A stretch of 64,000 bases of DNA, from contig NZ_BNAI01000003.1 in the NCBI RefSeq assembly GCF_014653215.1, positions 62,001 through 126,000 on the forward strand. Reading direction: 5' to 3'. This document shows, piece by piece, positions 25,761-33,505 of the stretch. The notes beneath the pieces were generated by a model. The model saw only the letters and a list, made by a program, of their open reading frames with translations. It had not been told where the DNA came from and made no database searches. The DNA is from Pseudolysinimonas yzui (lineage in GTDB: Bacteria; Actinomycetota; Actinomycetes; Actinomycetales; Microbacteriaceae). The translations under genes and the position numbers were made by a program. Position 1 is the stretch's first letter; every line of letters starts with the position of its first letter.

Positions 25761-26603
25761 TCAGCCTGCCCAGGCGGAGGGGCCGACGCCGCCGCCTTTG
25801 AGCGACTTCAGGTGCTGCTGGCGCATCAGCTTGCCGAGCGGGTAGATCGCCGAGAAGACCACCATCGGCGCGCGCAGGGCGGGGTTGAAGATGTTGTGGC
25901 GGTCATAGGTCTTCTCCCACCGCATCACGTAGCGGAGGTAGTCCATCGGGTTCGCGTCGAGGCGGCGCGCCGACATCCCTGACACCATCTTCGAGCCGTA
26001 GACGATCTTGTGGCCACGGTCGAACAGGTGGATGCCGAGGTCGAGGTCTTCGTGCATTTCGATGTCGGCGTCGTTGCAGACGTGGTCGCGGATGTCGCGC
26101 CACGCGCTGGCCCGGATCGCCATGTTGCTGCCGAACACGAAGTGGTACTCCTTCGTGAGTTTCAGCAACGCGCGGCGCATGTTGTCGTCCGCTCGCGCCC
26201 CGAATCGCCGCAACGGCATGTCGTAGTAGATCATCGGGCCGGTCGCCGCTCCGACCGTCGGGTCGCTGAAGATGCGTTTCACCTCGGCGACCCACTCGGG
26301 TTCGAGAATCGAGTCCGCGTCGATGCGACCGAGGACCTCGCTCGTCGCCGCGTTGAAACCGGCGTTGCGGGTGGGGGTGATGCCCTGCTCGTCGTTCTGG
26401 TCGACGATGACCAACGGAGCGTCGGGGAACTCGGTCTTCAGCGCCTTCAGCATCTTCGCCGTCGAGTCGGTCGACTTGTTGTTGACGACGATGATCTCGT
26501 CGGCGGGCACGGTCTGCTCGAGTGCGGCGACCACGCAGGCGCGGATCGTGCGTTCCTCGTTGTACGCGGGGATGACGATCGAAACGGTCGGTCCACCGGT
26601 CAT
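25761..26603 (-). CDS. Family 2 glycosyltransferase
   Basis: The 280-residue protein opens with VSIVIPAYNEERTIRACV, the GT-A nucleotide-sugar fold of GT2. It carries the metal-binding RIDADS (DxD-type) near residue 93 and the later acceptor-side EMHEDLDLGIHLFDRGHKI. No transmembrane segments are present, so it acts at the inner membrane face on an unknown acceptor. It is convergent with the Cache gene and followed on the same strand by no polysaccharide genes, so the glycan product is not evident. Confidence 0.85.
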   Translation of the reverse strand: MTGGPTVSIVIPAYNEERTIRACVVAALEQTVPADEIIVVNNKSTDSTAKMLKALKTEFPDAPLVIVDQNDEQGITPTRNAGFNAATSEVLGRIDADSILEPEWVAEVKRIFSDPTVGAATGPMIYYDMPLRRFGARADDNMRRALLKLTKEYHFVFGSNMAIRASAWRDIRDHVCNDADIEMHEDLDLGIHLFDRGHKIVYGSKMVSGMSARRLDANPMDYLRYVMRWEKTYDRHNIFNPALRAPMVVFSAIYPLGKLMRQQHLKSLKGGGVGPSAWAG

Positions 26604-26612
26604 GGCGCCACC

Positions 26613-27131
26613 CTATCCCGCCCCGATGTCGCCGTCGTTCGCGGCGACGGGCCGGGCGAGCAGCGCGACTTCGTTCGCCCCGCCCTTGGTCTGCTGTCGC
26701 CCCACCTCGACGAATCCGAGGCGGGCGTGGAAGGCGAGCGACCCGGGGTTCGGCGGGCGCACGTTCACCTCGCAGGTGATCTCGCTGGCGCCGTCGGCGC
26801 GGGCGGCATCCTCGACGGCCCCGTAGAGCTGCGGTCCGATCCCCTGCCCCTGCAGGCGGGAGGCGAGCACGATGCGATCGACGTAGAGGAAGTCACGGGA
26901 TCGAGCGCTGAACCATGCGTAGTTCTCGCTCGCGTACGACAGGCCCGGGGCGAGCGCCACGATGAAGCCGGCGGGTCGCCCGTCGTCGACGACCAGGGTG
27001 AGCCGGCTCTGCCCGATCAGGGCGGCGAGTTCCTCGGCCGGAGTGACCGGCACCGCGGGGTAGGCGGCGTCGTTGACAGCGACGAGCTCAGCCAGGTCGG
27101 CGGGCGTATACGGGCGGATGTCGACGGCCAC
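26613..27131 (-). CDS. GNAT-family N-acetyltransferase
   Basis: A GTG start gives 172 residues with the GNAT fold: MAVDIRPYTPADLAELVAVNDAAY at the start, the acetyl-CoA loop region RLQGQGIGPQLYGAVEDAA (motif A, Q-x-x-G-x-G), and the closing AFHARLGFVEVGRQ. It transfers an acetyl group from acetyl-CoA to an unknown amine. It ends nine bases before the glycosyltransferase start on the same strand, so it may share a transcript. Confidence 0.85.
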   Translation of the reverse strand: MAVDIRPYTPADLAELVAVNDAAYPAVPVTPAEELAALIGQSRLTLVVDDGRPAGFIVALAPGLSYASENYAWFSARSRDFLYVDRIVLASRLQGQGIGPQLYGAVEDAARADGASEITCEVNVRPPNPGSLAFHARLGFVEVGRQQTKGGANEVALLARPVAANDGDIGAG

Positions 27132-27163
27132 CGGTTCAGGCTAACGGCGGGTCGCCGCTCGCG

Positions 27164-27799
27164 TCATTCGACGATGTTGACGTGTTCGCGCATCCAGGGC
27201 AGCGGGTTGATGAACGTGCCGTCGCCGGTCTGGATGACGAAGTGCAGGTGCGCTCCGAAGCTCTGGCCGGTGTTGCCGACCCGTCCGATCACCTGGCCAC
27301 GTTCGACCCGGTCGCCGATCTCGAGCGTCATCGAGCCGGACTGCATGTGGGCGTAGGCGCTGCGGTAGGTGACCCCGTCGACGTCGTGCTCGATGGTGAC
27401 GTGCACGCCCCACGATCCGTCGGCGACGGAGGAAGCTACGACGACGCCGTCGGCGATCGCCTCGATCGGAACTCCGGCGCCGGGGGTGAAGTCGATTCCG
27501 CTGTGCATCGTCGAGCAGCCCTCGCAGGAGCGGTAGCCGAAGAACGACGAGATGGTGGTGTTGGCCGGGAGCGGCCATTGCACCACGGTGTACTCGGTGA
27601 TGGCGAATTCGTCACGCTCGGGCTCGAGAACGGCGACGGCGTTCGCCCAGGATGCGGAGACTTCGAAGGACTGGGCGGTGGCGTCGATCTGCGCCTGCTG
27701 AATGGCGGCAACGGCCGCGGGAACGGTGAGGGCGCCGATTCCGGCAAGGCATAAGCCTGCCACCGACGCCGTGAGAACACGGCGGAAGAAGGGGTTCAT
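27164..27799 (-). CDS. Secreted M23-family peptidase
   Basis: The ATG at 27799 (MNPFFRRVLTASVAG) yields a clean signal peptide; an ATG ten codons upstream is an alternative. The 211-residue product has a LytM/M23 domain with HSGIDF (His99, Asp103), the YAHMQSG strand and HLHF near the end, the zinc ligands and catalytic His. All expected catalytic residues are present. It acts on cell-wall peptide bridges or serves as a factor for a wall hydrolase. The 220-base gap to the next gene has no other feature I can support. Confidence 0.88.
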   Translation of the reverse strand: MNPFFRRVLTASVAGLCLAGIGALTVPAAVAAIQQAQIDATAQSFEVSASWANAVAVLEPERDEFAITEYTVVQWPLPANTTISSFFGYRSCEGCSTMHSGIDFTPGAGVPIEAIADGVVVASSVADGSWGVHVTIEHDVDGVTYRSAYAHMQSGSMTLEIGDRVERGQVIGRVGNTGQSFGAHLHFVIQTGDGTFINPLPWMREHVNIVE

Positions 27800-28020
27800 T
27801 GTGGAACAGAGCTTTCGGGTCCAGGCCATCCCGGAACGGATGACGGATGGCGCGACGGCCGTCGACCATGCTCACCCGTCTCCCTGGACGAGTCCTGGCA
27901 AACCCCTGGCGATCCCCGCAGAGGCTGAATCCTCGGTGAATTCTGTGCAGACCCCCTGGTAGGGGCCGGACGACGGTGCTGGGATGGGATCAACCCGGGT
28001 GACACGGGCGGAGGTGGGCG

Positions 28021-28233
28021 ATGGAGCTGAATGTGGTGCCGGCGATCGAGGGCGTCTTCCGCGTCGTGGTCGACGGGGAGCCGGTGGGCTATGTGGTCGA
28101 GGTCGGGCGCGTCTTCGTGACGTTGCGCGGACCCGTCTACAACACCTCGATCGAGGTGGGACAATCCCTCGAGTTCGAGGCGGCCGTGCGGCTGCTGGCG
28201 CGAGAGAAACTCGCCTCTAGAGTGGGCGGGTGA
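28021..28233 (+). CDS. Hypothetical small protein (70 aa)
   Basis: The ATG start is preceded by GGAGG. The product has a strand-rich body, EGVFRVVVDGEPVGYVVEVGRVFVTL, and a helix, SLEFEAAVRLLAREKL. It is clearly similar in layout to the protein encoded at 30969-31280 (DGLIEVTVAGDLVGFVEHV, then HTLAAAVDVLRAR), so the two look like paralogues. No known family is recognised. Its stop overlaps the GTG of the acyltransferase gene (GTGA), so they are coupled. Confidence 0.65.
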   Translation: MELNVVPAIEGVFRVVVDGEPVGYVVEVGRVFVTLRGPVYNTSIEVGQSLEFEAAVRLLAREKLASRVGG

Positions 28234-29540
28234 CGAAGCGGTCTGACCCGACGATCCCCCGCGACGCTTCGGCGATCTCGTCGCTCGACCTGTCGAAGCG
28301 CGACCTGACGCTCGACCTCGCCCGCGTCTTCTGCGTGCTGTTGGTCGTCGTCATCCATCTGCTGTTCATCGGGGTGGGCCGGGATGCCGACGGCGACCTG
28401 GTGATCTCGCGGCCCCTCGAGGAGCAGCCGTGGTTCGCGGGCGCCACGTGGGCGGGTCAGATCATGCCGCTGTTCTTCGTCGTCGGCGGGTTCGCCAGCA
28501 TCACCGCGTGGCGCAGCACCGTGCGCCGCGGAGGCACCGCGGCCGACTACGTGAAGACGCGGGTGTTGCGGCTCGCCCAGCCGTCGCTGCCGCTGTTCCT
28601 CTTCTATGTCGTCGTCATCGGCGGGGCGACGCTGCTCGCGATCGCGCCCGAGCTCGTCGCCACTGTCGTCGAGGGGGCCGGATCCCCGCTGTGGTTCATC
28701 GCCGCCTACTGCCTGTGCCAGGCGCTCGTTCCGGTGATGGTGCGGCTGCACGCGCGGGCCGCGGGGCCGACCCTCGCGGTGCTGCTGCTCGGTGTCGTGG
28801 CGGTGGATGCCGCCCGCTACGGCTCCGGCGTGACGCAGCTGGGCTACCTCAACATGGTGTTCGTCTGGCTGCTCGTGCAGCAGATCGGATTCTGGTACGC
28901 CGACGGCTGGTTCGCCCGCCGTGCCTGGTGGCAACTCGTCGTCATCGCCGCGGTCGGATATGCGGCCCTCGTGCCGCTGACGACCGTCGGGCCCTATGAC
29001 ACCGACATGCTCACCAACCTCAACCCGCCGACCCTGCCGCTCGTGCTGCTCGGCCTCGCGCAGGCGTGCGTGCTGTGCCTGATGCGTCCCACGCTCGCCC
29101 GGCTGATGGCGACCCATGCGGCTCGGGCGGTGGTGTTCCTCGTCGGTACCCGCCTGATGACGATCTACCTGTGGCACTTGCCGGTCATCATCGTCGTCGC
29201 GGGTCTCGGGCTGCTCATCCCCGGGGCGAGCCCCGAGCCGGCGTCGCCCGTCTGGTGGTGGTCGCGCATCCTCGTCTACCTGCTGGTGCTCGGCATCCTC
29301 TTCGCCCTGTCGCTCGTCGTGGGGCGCTTCGAGCAGCCGCGCGAGATCGGACCCACCCCGCCGGTCGGGGTGGTCGCCCTGGCGACGGCGCTCACCTTCG
29401 TGCCGCCGTTCCTGGTGATCGAGTACTTCCTCGACCTGTGGCTCGCGGTCGCCGGAGCGGCCTGCTTCTCGGTCGCGATCCTGCTGCTCGGTCGCTGGCC
29501 GCAGCGCGCGAAGAGCGCCGAATCGAAGGTCGCGGGCTAG
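28230..29540 (+). CDS. Membrane acyltransferase, acyltransferase-3 (OafA-like) family
   Basis: The 436-residue protein has about ten to eleven hydrophobic segments. It opens with the family pattern LTLDLARVFCVLLVVVIHLL, which includes the conserved Arg and His, and contains TIYLWHLPVIIVV in the middle. Members transfer acyl groups to sugars or lipids at the membrane. The usual C-terminal SGNH domain is absent. Its TAG overlaps the stop of the convergent gene by three bases. Confidence 0.82.
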   Translation: MTKRSDPTIPRDASAISSLDLSKRDLTLDLARVFCVLLVVVIHLLFIGVGRDADGDLVISRPLEEQPWFAGATWAGQIMPLFFVVGGFASITAWRSTVRRGGTAADYVKTRVLRLAQPSLPLFLFYVVVIGGATLLAIAPELVATVVEGAGSPLWFIAAYCLCQALVPVMVRLHARAAGPTLAVLLLGVVAVDAARYGSGVTQLGYLNMVFVWLLVQQIGFWYADGWFARRAWWQLVVIAAVGYAALVPLTTVGPYDTDMLTNLNPPTLPLVLLGLAQACVLCLMRPTLARLMATHAARAVVFLVGTRLMTIYLWHLPVIIVVAGLGLLIPGASPEPASPVWWWSRILVYLLVLGILFALSLVVGRFEQPREIGPTPPVGVVALATALTFVPPFLVIEYFLDLWLAVAGAACFSVAILLLGRWPQRAKSAESKVAG

Positions 29541-30091
29541 AAGCCGAAATCTCCGCCGAAGTCGCCGCCCCCGAAGTCACCGCCGAAGTCACCCCCGGCA
29601 TCCGCCGAGGCATCGCCGGAGTCGGCGCTCGCGTCGGAGCCGGAGTCGGCGTTCGCGTCGGAACTGGAGCCGCCGTCCCACGGCAGGAACGCACTCACGA
29701 GCGCGGAACCGATGACATAGCCCGCGACGGTGCCGAGCAGTGTGCTGCCCACCATCGAGCCGAAGCTGGGGCCGGCGAGACTGCGCTCGAGCGAGCCCGG
29801 TTCGCGCATCTCTTTGCGCGTCGCGGCGCGGGCGAGGGTGGCTGGTTCGCTCGACAGCGGACGCTCCCCCGTCGCCGAACCCTTGGACAGCTCTTCGTAG
29901 ACGAGGGCGCGCTGCGCGTCGCTCAGCTTCGAGAACGCTTCGGCGTGAACCTGTTCGATCGTCTCGGGCGGCGCCGTGCGCAACAGGTAGCGGTAGCGTT
30001 CGACGGCTCGCTCATCCTCGGTCGGCGGGCGGCGACGCGGGGCGGCCGACGTGTCGTCCTCGGTGCCGAACAGCCTGTCCAGGAATCCCAT
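29537..30091 (-). CDS. Hypothetical protein with Gly-Asp-Phe repeat tail
   Basis: The 184-residue protein begins MGFLDRLFGTEDD and has an acidic/helical region (residues 25-70, ERAVERYRYLLRT and FSKLSDAQRALVYEELS). A single hydrophobic stretch follows near residues 112-132 (GSTLLGTVAGYVIGSALVSA). The tail alternates Ser/Asp/Ala runs with GGDF and GGGDF repeats. This tail resembles low-complexity ends of small membrane-associated proteins. No function is recognised. It is convergent with and overlaps the acyltransferase stop. Confidence 0.65.
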   Translation of the reverse strand: MGFLDRLFGTEDDTSAAPRRRPPTEDERAVERYRYLLRTAPPETIEQVHAEAFSKLSDAQRALVYEELSKGSATGERPLSSEPATLARAATRKEMREPGSLERSLAGPSFGSMVGSTLLGTVAGYVIGSALVSAFLPWDGGSSSDANADSGSDASADSGDASADAGGDFGGDFGGGDFGGDFGF

Positions 30092-30143
30092 AGCGGGAAC
30101 GATACGGACGGCGTCTGAACGGCTCCTGAGGCAAAGCTGAGGA

Positions 30144-30371
30144 TCAGCCCGAATGCGCGGCGCTCGTCGGCGCCGGGACCGCTGCGGTGGCGGGCTCCGC
30201 GGGGATGACGATCCAGGCGATCACGTAGAAGATCAGCTGCGGTCCCGGCAGGAAGAGCGAGACGACGGCGAGAACGCGCACGAGGGTGACGTCCCAGCCG
30301 AAGCGATCGGCGAGAGCGGCGCAGACGCCACCGATGATGCGCCCGGTGCGGGGCCTTCTGAGTTCACTCAT
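30144..30371 (-). CDS. PspC-domain protein
   Basis: The 75-residue protein carries the PspC pattern RTGRIIGGVCAALADRFGWDVTLVRVL, then a hydrophobic segment (about 36-57) ending IAWIVIPAEP. PspC proteins are inner-membrane parts of envelope-stress (phage-shock) responses. No pspA or sensor kinase gene lies nearby, so it is a stand-alone copy. It is divergent from the FBP-domain gene. Confidence 0.88.
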   Translation of the reverse strand: MSELRRPRTGRIIGGVCAALADRFGWDVTLVRVLAVVSLFLPGPQLIFYVIAWIVIPAEPATAAVPAPTSAAHSG

Positions 30372-30458
30372 GACCTCATCCTGCGCCGCCCGGCGCGGCC
30401 GGTCCAGGGGGCTACCCCCCAGATCGCGACCGAAGGGCGCGAGCTAGGCTGATCGGCG

Positions 30459-30953
30459 ATGAAGCCGATGAGCGAGCCGGAGATCCGCGCGTCGATGGTG
30501 AACGCGGTGCCCGGTGAGGCCGAGCGGATGCCGCTCCCCGGCCTGCATGAGGTCGTCTGGGCGCAGCGGGAGTACCTCGGGTGGCGTGACCCCGGCTCCC
30601 CCCTTCGCGGCTACCTGGTCTATTGGCGCGGCGATGAGGCGATCGGCATCGCGCTGCGGGCGTCCGAGGTGCGGCTTCGTGCGGGGTCAGCGATCTGCTC
30701 GCTCTGCAATACCCCGCAGCCGGCCGGTCAGGTGACGATGTTCAGCGCCGCGCGCGCGGGCGACGCCGGCCGGGCGGGCAACTCGGTGGGCACCTACATC
30801 TGCGCCGACCTGGCCTGCTCGCTGCTCATCCGCATCGAGCCCCCGTCGAACGCCTGGATGCCCGAGGCTCCCACCCGTCTCTCCGAGCGCATCGCGGGAC
30901 TCGAGAGCCGCTTGCGTTCGTTCGGCGGTCGCGTGCTGGAGTCGGCCGCCTGA
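30459..30953 (+). CDS. FBP-domain zinc-finger protein (EF-G-binding family)
   Basis: The 164-residue protein has a C-terminal treble-clef zinc finger with Cys80 and Cys83 (AICSLCN) and Cys115 and Cys120 (YICADLAC), as in the FBP/FusB C-terminal domain. FusB-type proteins bind elongation factor G and rescue it from fusidic acid; actinobacterial chromosomal members are widespread and may act as general translation factors. The helical N-terminal half is shorter and divergent. A resistance role is not shown. Confidence 0.8.
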   Translation: MKPMSEPEIRASMVNAVPGEAERMPLPGLHEVVWAQREYLGWRDPGSPLRGYLVYWRGDEAIGIALRASEVRLRAGSAICSLCNTPQPAGQVTMFSAARAGDAGRAGNSVGTYICADLACSLLIRIEPPSNAWMPEAPTRLSERIAGLESRLRSFGGRVLESAA

Positions 30954-30968
30954 ACCGACCCCGGCAGG

Positions 30969-31280
30969 TCAGTCGGACGAGTGCTCGCGGCGGGCCCGCA
31001 AGACGTCGACCGCCGCCGCAAGGGTGTGACGCTGCGCGACCTCGACGGCTGCCGCCGGCCGGTGCCCGGCGAGCACGACGAAGACGGGCGCGACGTGTTC
31101 GACGAAGCCGACCAGGTCTCCCGCGACGGTGACTTCGATGAGACCGTCGGGACGCAGACGCATCGCCACCCGGGTAGCGAGATCGAGGTCGGAGGCCAGG
31201 TCGGAGAGCCAATCGGGATGCTCCCACTCGACCCGCACGGCCGCGAGCTGATCCGTCGTGCTCTGACCGATCTCGACCAC
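30969..31280 (-). CDS. Hypothetical small protein, paralogue of the 28021 gene
   Basis: The 103-residue product has an N-terminal extension of about 40 residues and then a module with DGLIEVTVAGDLVGFVEHVAPVFVVL and HTLAAAVDVLRARRE. The module lines up position by position with the whole 70-residue protein encoded at 28021. No known family is recognised. The gene is convergent with the FBP-domain gene, 15 bases apart. Confidence 0.6.
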   Translation of the reverse strand: MVEIGQSTTDQLAAVRVEWEHPDWLSDLASDLDLATRVAMRLRPDGLIEVTVAGDLVGFVEHVAPVFVVLAGHRPAAAVEVAQRHTLAAAVDVLRARREHSSD

Positions 31281-31357
31281 TCGCGCCCCTCCCGTGGCGC
31301 CAGGCTAGCCCTCCGGCGACGTCTGCCGGGTGGGAGTTGGCCGTGAATCCGGGCCGC

Positions 31358-31720
31358 TCACGCGCGAGGGGTCGTCGATGCCGCGATCGCGGGAAGCACC
31401 CGACGCATGTACGGCGCCCAGGCCAGCCTGAGGATCGCGGCGACGACGAGCCCCCAGCCCGGCTTCGCGGTGAAGGTATACGTCCACGCGATCGAGCTCC
31501 CCTCCCGCTCGGGGTCGACGCGCCACTCCGAGCGGCCGCTCGCGACGAGGTGACCGAAGAAGCCGGTGAACGTCGACAGGTCGTAGGCGAACCGTGGCGG
31601 GTCGACGACCGTGAGGGTCTCCTTCACGGTGCCGCCGTCGGAGAGCACGAGTGCGCGGGTCTGGCCGACGGCATCCCAGGCGCCGGTCTGGTCACGCACC
31701 TCGACGACGCCGGGAAGCAC
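31358..31720 (-). CDS. SRPBCC-family protein (N-terminus not covered by a canonical start)
   Basis: From GTG 31720 the product has 120 residues: a START-like beta-grasp core (KETLTVVDPPRFAYDLS, SEWRVDPEREGSSIAWTYTF) and the long C-terminal helix (LRLAWAPYMRRVLPAIA). In-frame sequence upstream, SPQAVFPRLLAHDPARFYP, is the expected first strand and helices of SRPBCC proteins. No ATG, GTG or TTG exists in that frame back to a stop near 31850. Initiation may be non-canonical near the end of the preceding small gene, or a base change has destroyed the start. The ligand is unknown. Confidence 0.65.
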   Translation of the reverse strand: MLPGVVEVRDQTGAWDAVGQTRALVLSDGGTVKETLTVVDPPRFAYDLSTFTGFFGHLVASGRSEWRVDPEREGSSIAWTYTFTAKPGWGLVVAAILRLAWAPYMRRVLPAIAASTTPRA

Positions 31721-31823
31721 GCCCGACCTCGGGTAGAACCGGGCCGGATCGTGTGCGAGGAGACGCGGGAAGACGGCCTGCGGCGACGCAGCGACGAACG
31801 CCGTCGCGGATGCGGAAGGCGTT

Positions 31824-31997
31824 CTAGTCCAGACGCTCGAGCAGGTGGAACGGAATCATCAGCGACAGCGAGACCGCGACGATTCCGCCGAAGAACCCGA
31901 TCGTGTGCAGGTCTTCGCTGAAGGTGAAGGCGTAGCCGAACAGCGCGAGACCGCCGAGGAACAGCGCGAGCGAGACCAGGAACGCGAAGACCTTCAT
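31824..31997 (-). CDS. Small membrane protein (57 aa)
   Basis: This gene begins at ATG 31997 (MKVFAFLVSLALFLGG) and ends LLERLD with TAG at 31824. Two hydrophobic segments (about residues 4-24 and 33-51) surround a short acidic loop (TFSEDLH). I recall it as a small conserved actinobacterial membrane protein without a name. Its end abuts the region where the SRPBCC reading frame should start, so the two are probably cotranscribed. Confidence 0.65.
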   Translation of the reverse strand: MKVFAFLVSLALFLGGLALFGYAFTFSEDLHTIGFFGGIVAVSLSLMIPFHLLERLD

Positions 31998-32040
31998 GCG
32001 CTCATGGTAGCGGTGAGCCCGCGCGAATCACGCGCACCGG

Positions 32041-32838
32041 TCAGGCGACGAGATCGCGCACGACCCCGGGCAGCGCGGCGCAGAGGTCGAGCACCGTGAA
32101 CGGCCCGCCGCCCGACGCGCGCTGTGCGGCCTCTCCGTGGATCCAGGCGGCCGCGGCGGCCGGCGGCGCGAGATCGGTGGCGTCGGCGTGCGTCGCGAGG
32201 AGGGCACCGAGGATGCCGGCGAGCGCGTCGCCCGCGCCCGCCGTCGCCAGCCACGGGGTCGCGTTGCGCACCCGGCGCAGCTCTCCTCCCGGCGACGCGA
32301 TGAGCGTCTCGGCGCCTTTCAGGAGAACCGTGCCGCCGGTCGTCTCGGCCGCACGTCGGGCGGCGGCCTCGCGGTCGGCGAGCACCTCCTCGCGGGCGAC
32401 GCCCAGCAGACGGGCGAGCTCGCCGGCGTGCGGGGTCAGGACGCGGGGGCCGGTGGCTCGTTGCCAGACGTCGAGCGCTCCGGCGTCGAGAACGACGGGA
32501 ACGCCCTGGCCGAGCGCGGTCTCGATCTGGAGACGGGTCAGCTCGTCTCGTTCCGCCGGGTCCTGACCGGAGCCGAGAACCCAGGCCTGCACCCGGCCGT
32601 CGGTGGTGACCGTCTCGGGGCGGCTCTGCAGCACGAGCCGGGTCGCCCGCCCCGGACCGAGGTAGCGCACCATCCCCACCCCGGTGCGCAGCGCGGCCTC
32701 GACGCCGAGCACCGCCGCCCCGGGATAGCGGGCCGAACCCGTGGCGAACCCGACGACGCCGCGGGTGTACTTGTCGTCGTCGTCGCCCGGTACCGCGATC
32801 CAGGCCGCGGCCTCATCCCGCCCGAAGATTTCGCCCAT
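32041..32838 (-). CDS. nnrD: ADP-dependent NAD(P)H-hydrate dehydratase
   Basis: The ATG at 32838 (MGEIFGRDEAAAWI) gives 265 residues of the ribokinase-like YjeF C-terminal fold. Motifs are GVVGFATGSARYPGAAVLG, VLDAGALD, TPHAGELARLLG, VLLKGAETLIASP and the catalytic TAGAGDALAGILGAL. The enzyme repairs the S-hydrate of NAD(P)H in the cytosol using ADP. The epimerase domain is missing, so this is the single-domain form. It is divergent from the HAD phosphatase gene with only 22 bases between starts. Confidence 0.93.
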   Translation of the reverse strand: MGEIFGRDEAAAWIAVPGDDDDKYTRGVVGFATGSARYPGAAVLGVEAALRTGVGMVRYLGPGRATRLVLQSRPETVTTDGRVQAWVLGSGQDPAERDELTRLQIETALGQGVPVVLDAGALDVWQRATGPRVLTPHAGELARLLGVAREEVLADREAAARRAAETTGGTVLLKGAETLIASPGGELRRVRNATPWLATAGAGDALAGILGALLATHADATDLAPPAAAAAWIHGEAAQRASGGGPFTVLDLCAALPGVVRDLVA

Positions 32839-32860
32839 GTGCTCACGATAGGTTGGCGCG

Positions 32861-33505
32861 GTGTCGCGCGTGGAGACAACTCTGAGCATTCCTGGCCGCG
32901 TCGTGGTCTTCGACTACGGCGAGGTGCTGTCGATGTCGCAGTCCGAGCACGACAAACAGGGAATCCTCGGCGCGGCCGGCGCGGAGGCGGCGACCTTCTG
33001 GCCCGCCTACTGGCGACACCGCGACGACCTCGACCAGGGAACGGTGTCGATTCCCGAGTACTGGGCTCGGGTCGGAGCCGACCTCGGCCTGCAGTTCGGC
33101 CCGGCCGACGTGCAGCGGCTGTGGGCGGTCGACTTCCGCAGCTGGATCAGCGTCGAACCCGGCTCGATCGACATCCTCGCCGACCTGTCGGCGGGCGGCA
33201 CCCGCATGGCGCTGCTGTCGAACGCGGGATTCGACTTCGGCGACCCGTTCCGCCGGGCGCCGTTCGCCCGCTACTTCGAGCAGGTCTTCGTCAGCGCCGA
33301 ACTCGGCATGATCAAGCCCGATCCCGAGATCTATCGTCACGTCGCCCGGGAGCTCGGGATCGACCTCTCGGCGATGGTGTTCGTCGACAACAAGGCGGTC
33401 AACGTCGAGGGGGCGCAGAGCCTCGGGGTCACGGGACACGTCTTCACGGGCGTGCCCGGGCTGCGGGCCTTCCTCACCGCACTTGCGGAAGAGGCCGCGG
33501 CGTGA
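32861..33505 (+). CDS. HAD-superfamily hydrolase (subfamily IA)
   Basis: A GTG start gives 214 residues. Motif I is FDYGEV, with the nucleophile Asp but Gly at the second acid position, as in the FDxGxV group that includes YihX-like phosphatases. Motif II is LLSNAGFD, motif III has Lys in GMIKPDPEIY, and motif IV is FVDNKAVN. It is a small-molecule phosphatase of unknown substrate. Its stop overlaps the GTG of the flavin oxidoreductase gene. Confidence 0.85.
   Translation: MSRVETTLSIPGRVVVFDYGEVLSMSQSEHDKQGILGAAGAEAATFWPAYWRHRDDLDQGTVSIPEYWARVGADLGLQFGPADVQRLWAVDFRSWISVEPGSIDILADLSAGGTRMALLSNAGFDFGDPFRRAPFARYFEQVFVSAELGMIKPDPEIYRHVARELGIDLSAMVFVDNKAVNVEGAQSLGVTGHVFTGVPGLRAFLTALAEEAAA

Noticed and set aside
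32137-33501. Long N-terminal extension of the old-yellow-enzyme frame
   Set aside because: It runs across nnrD and the HAD gene with low-complexity sequence; the GTG at 33502 fits the family start exactly.
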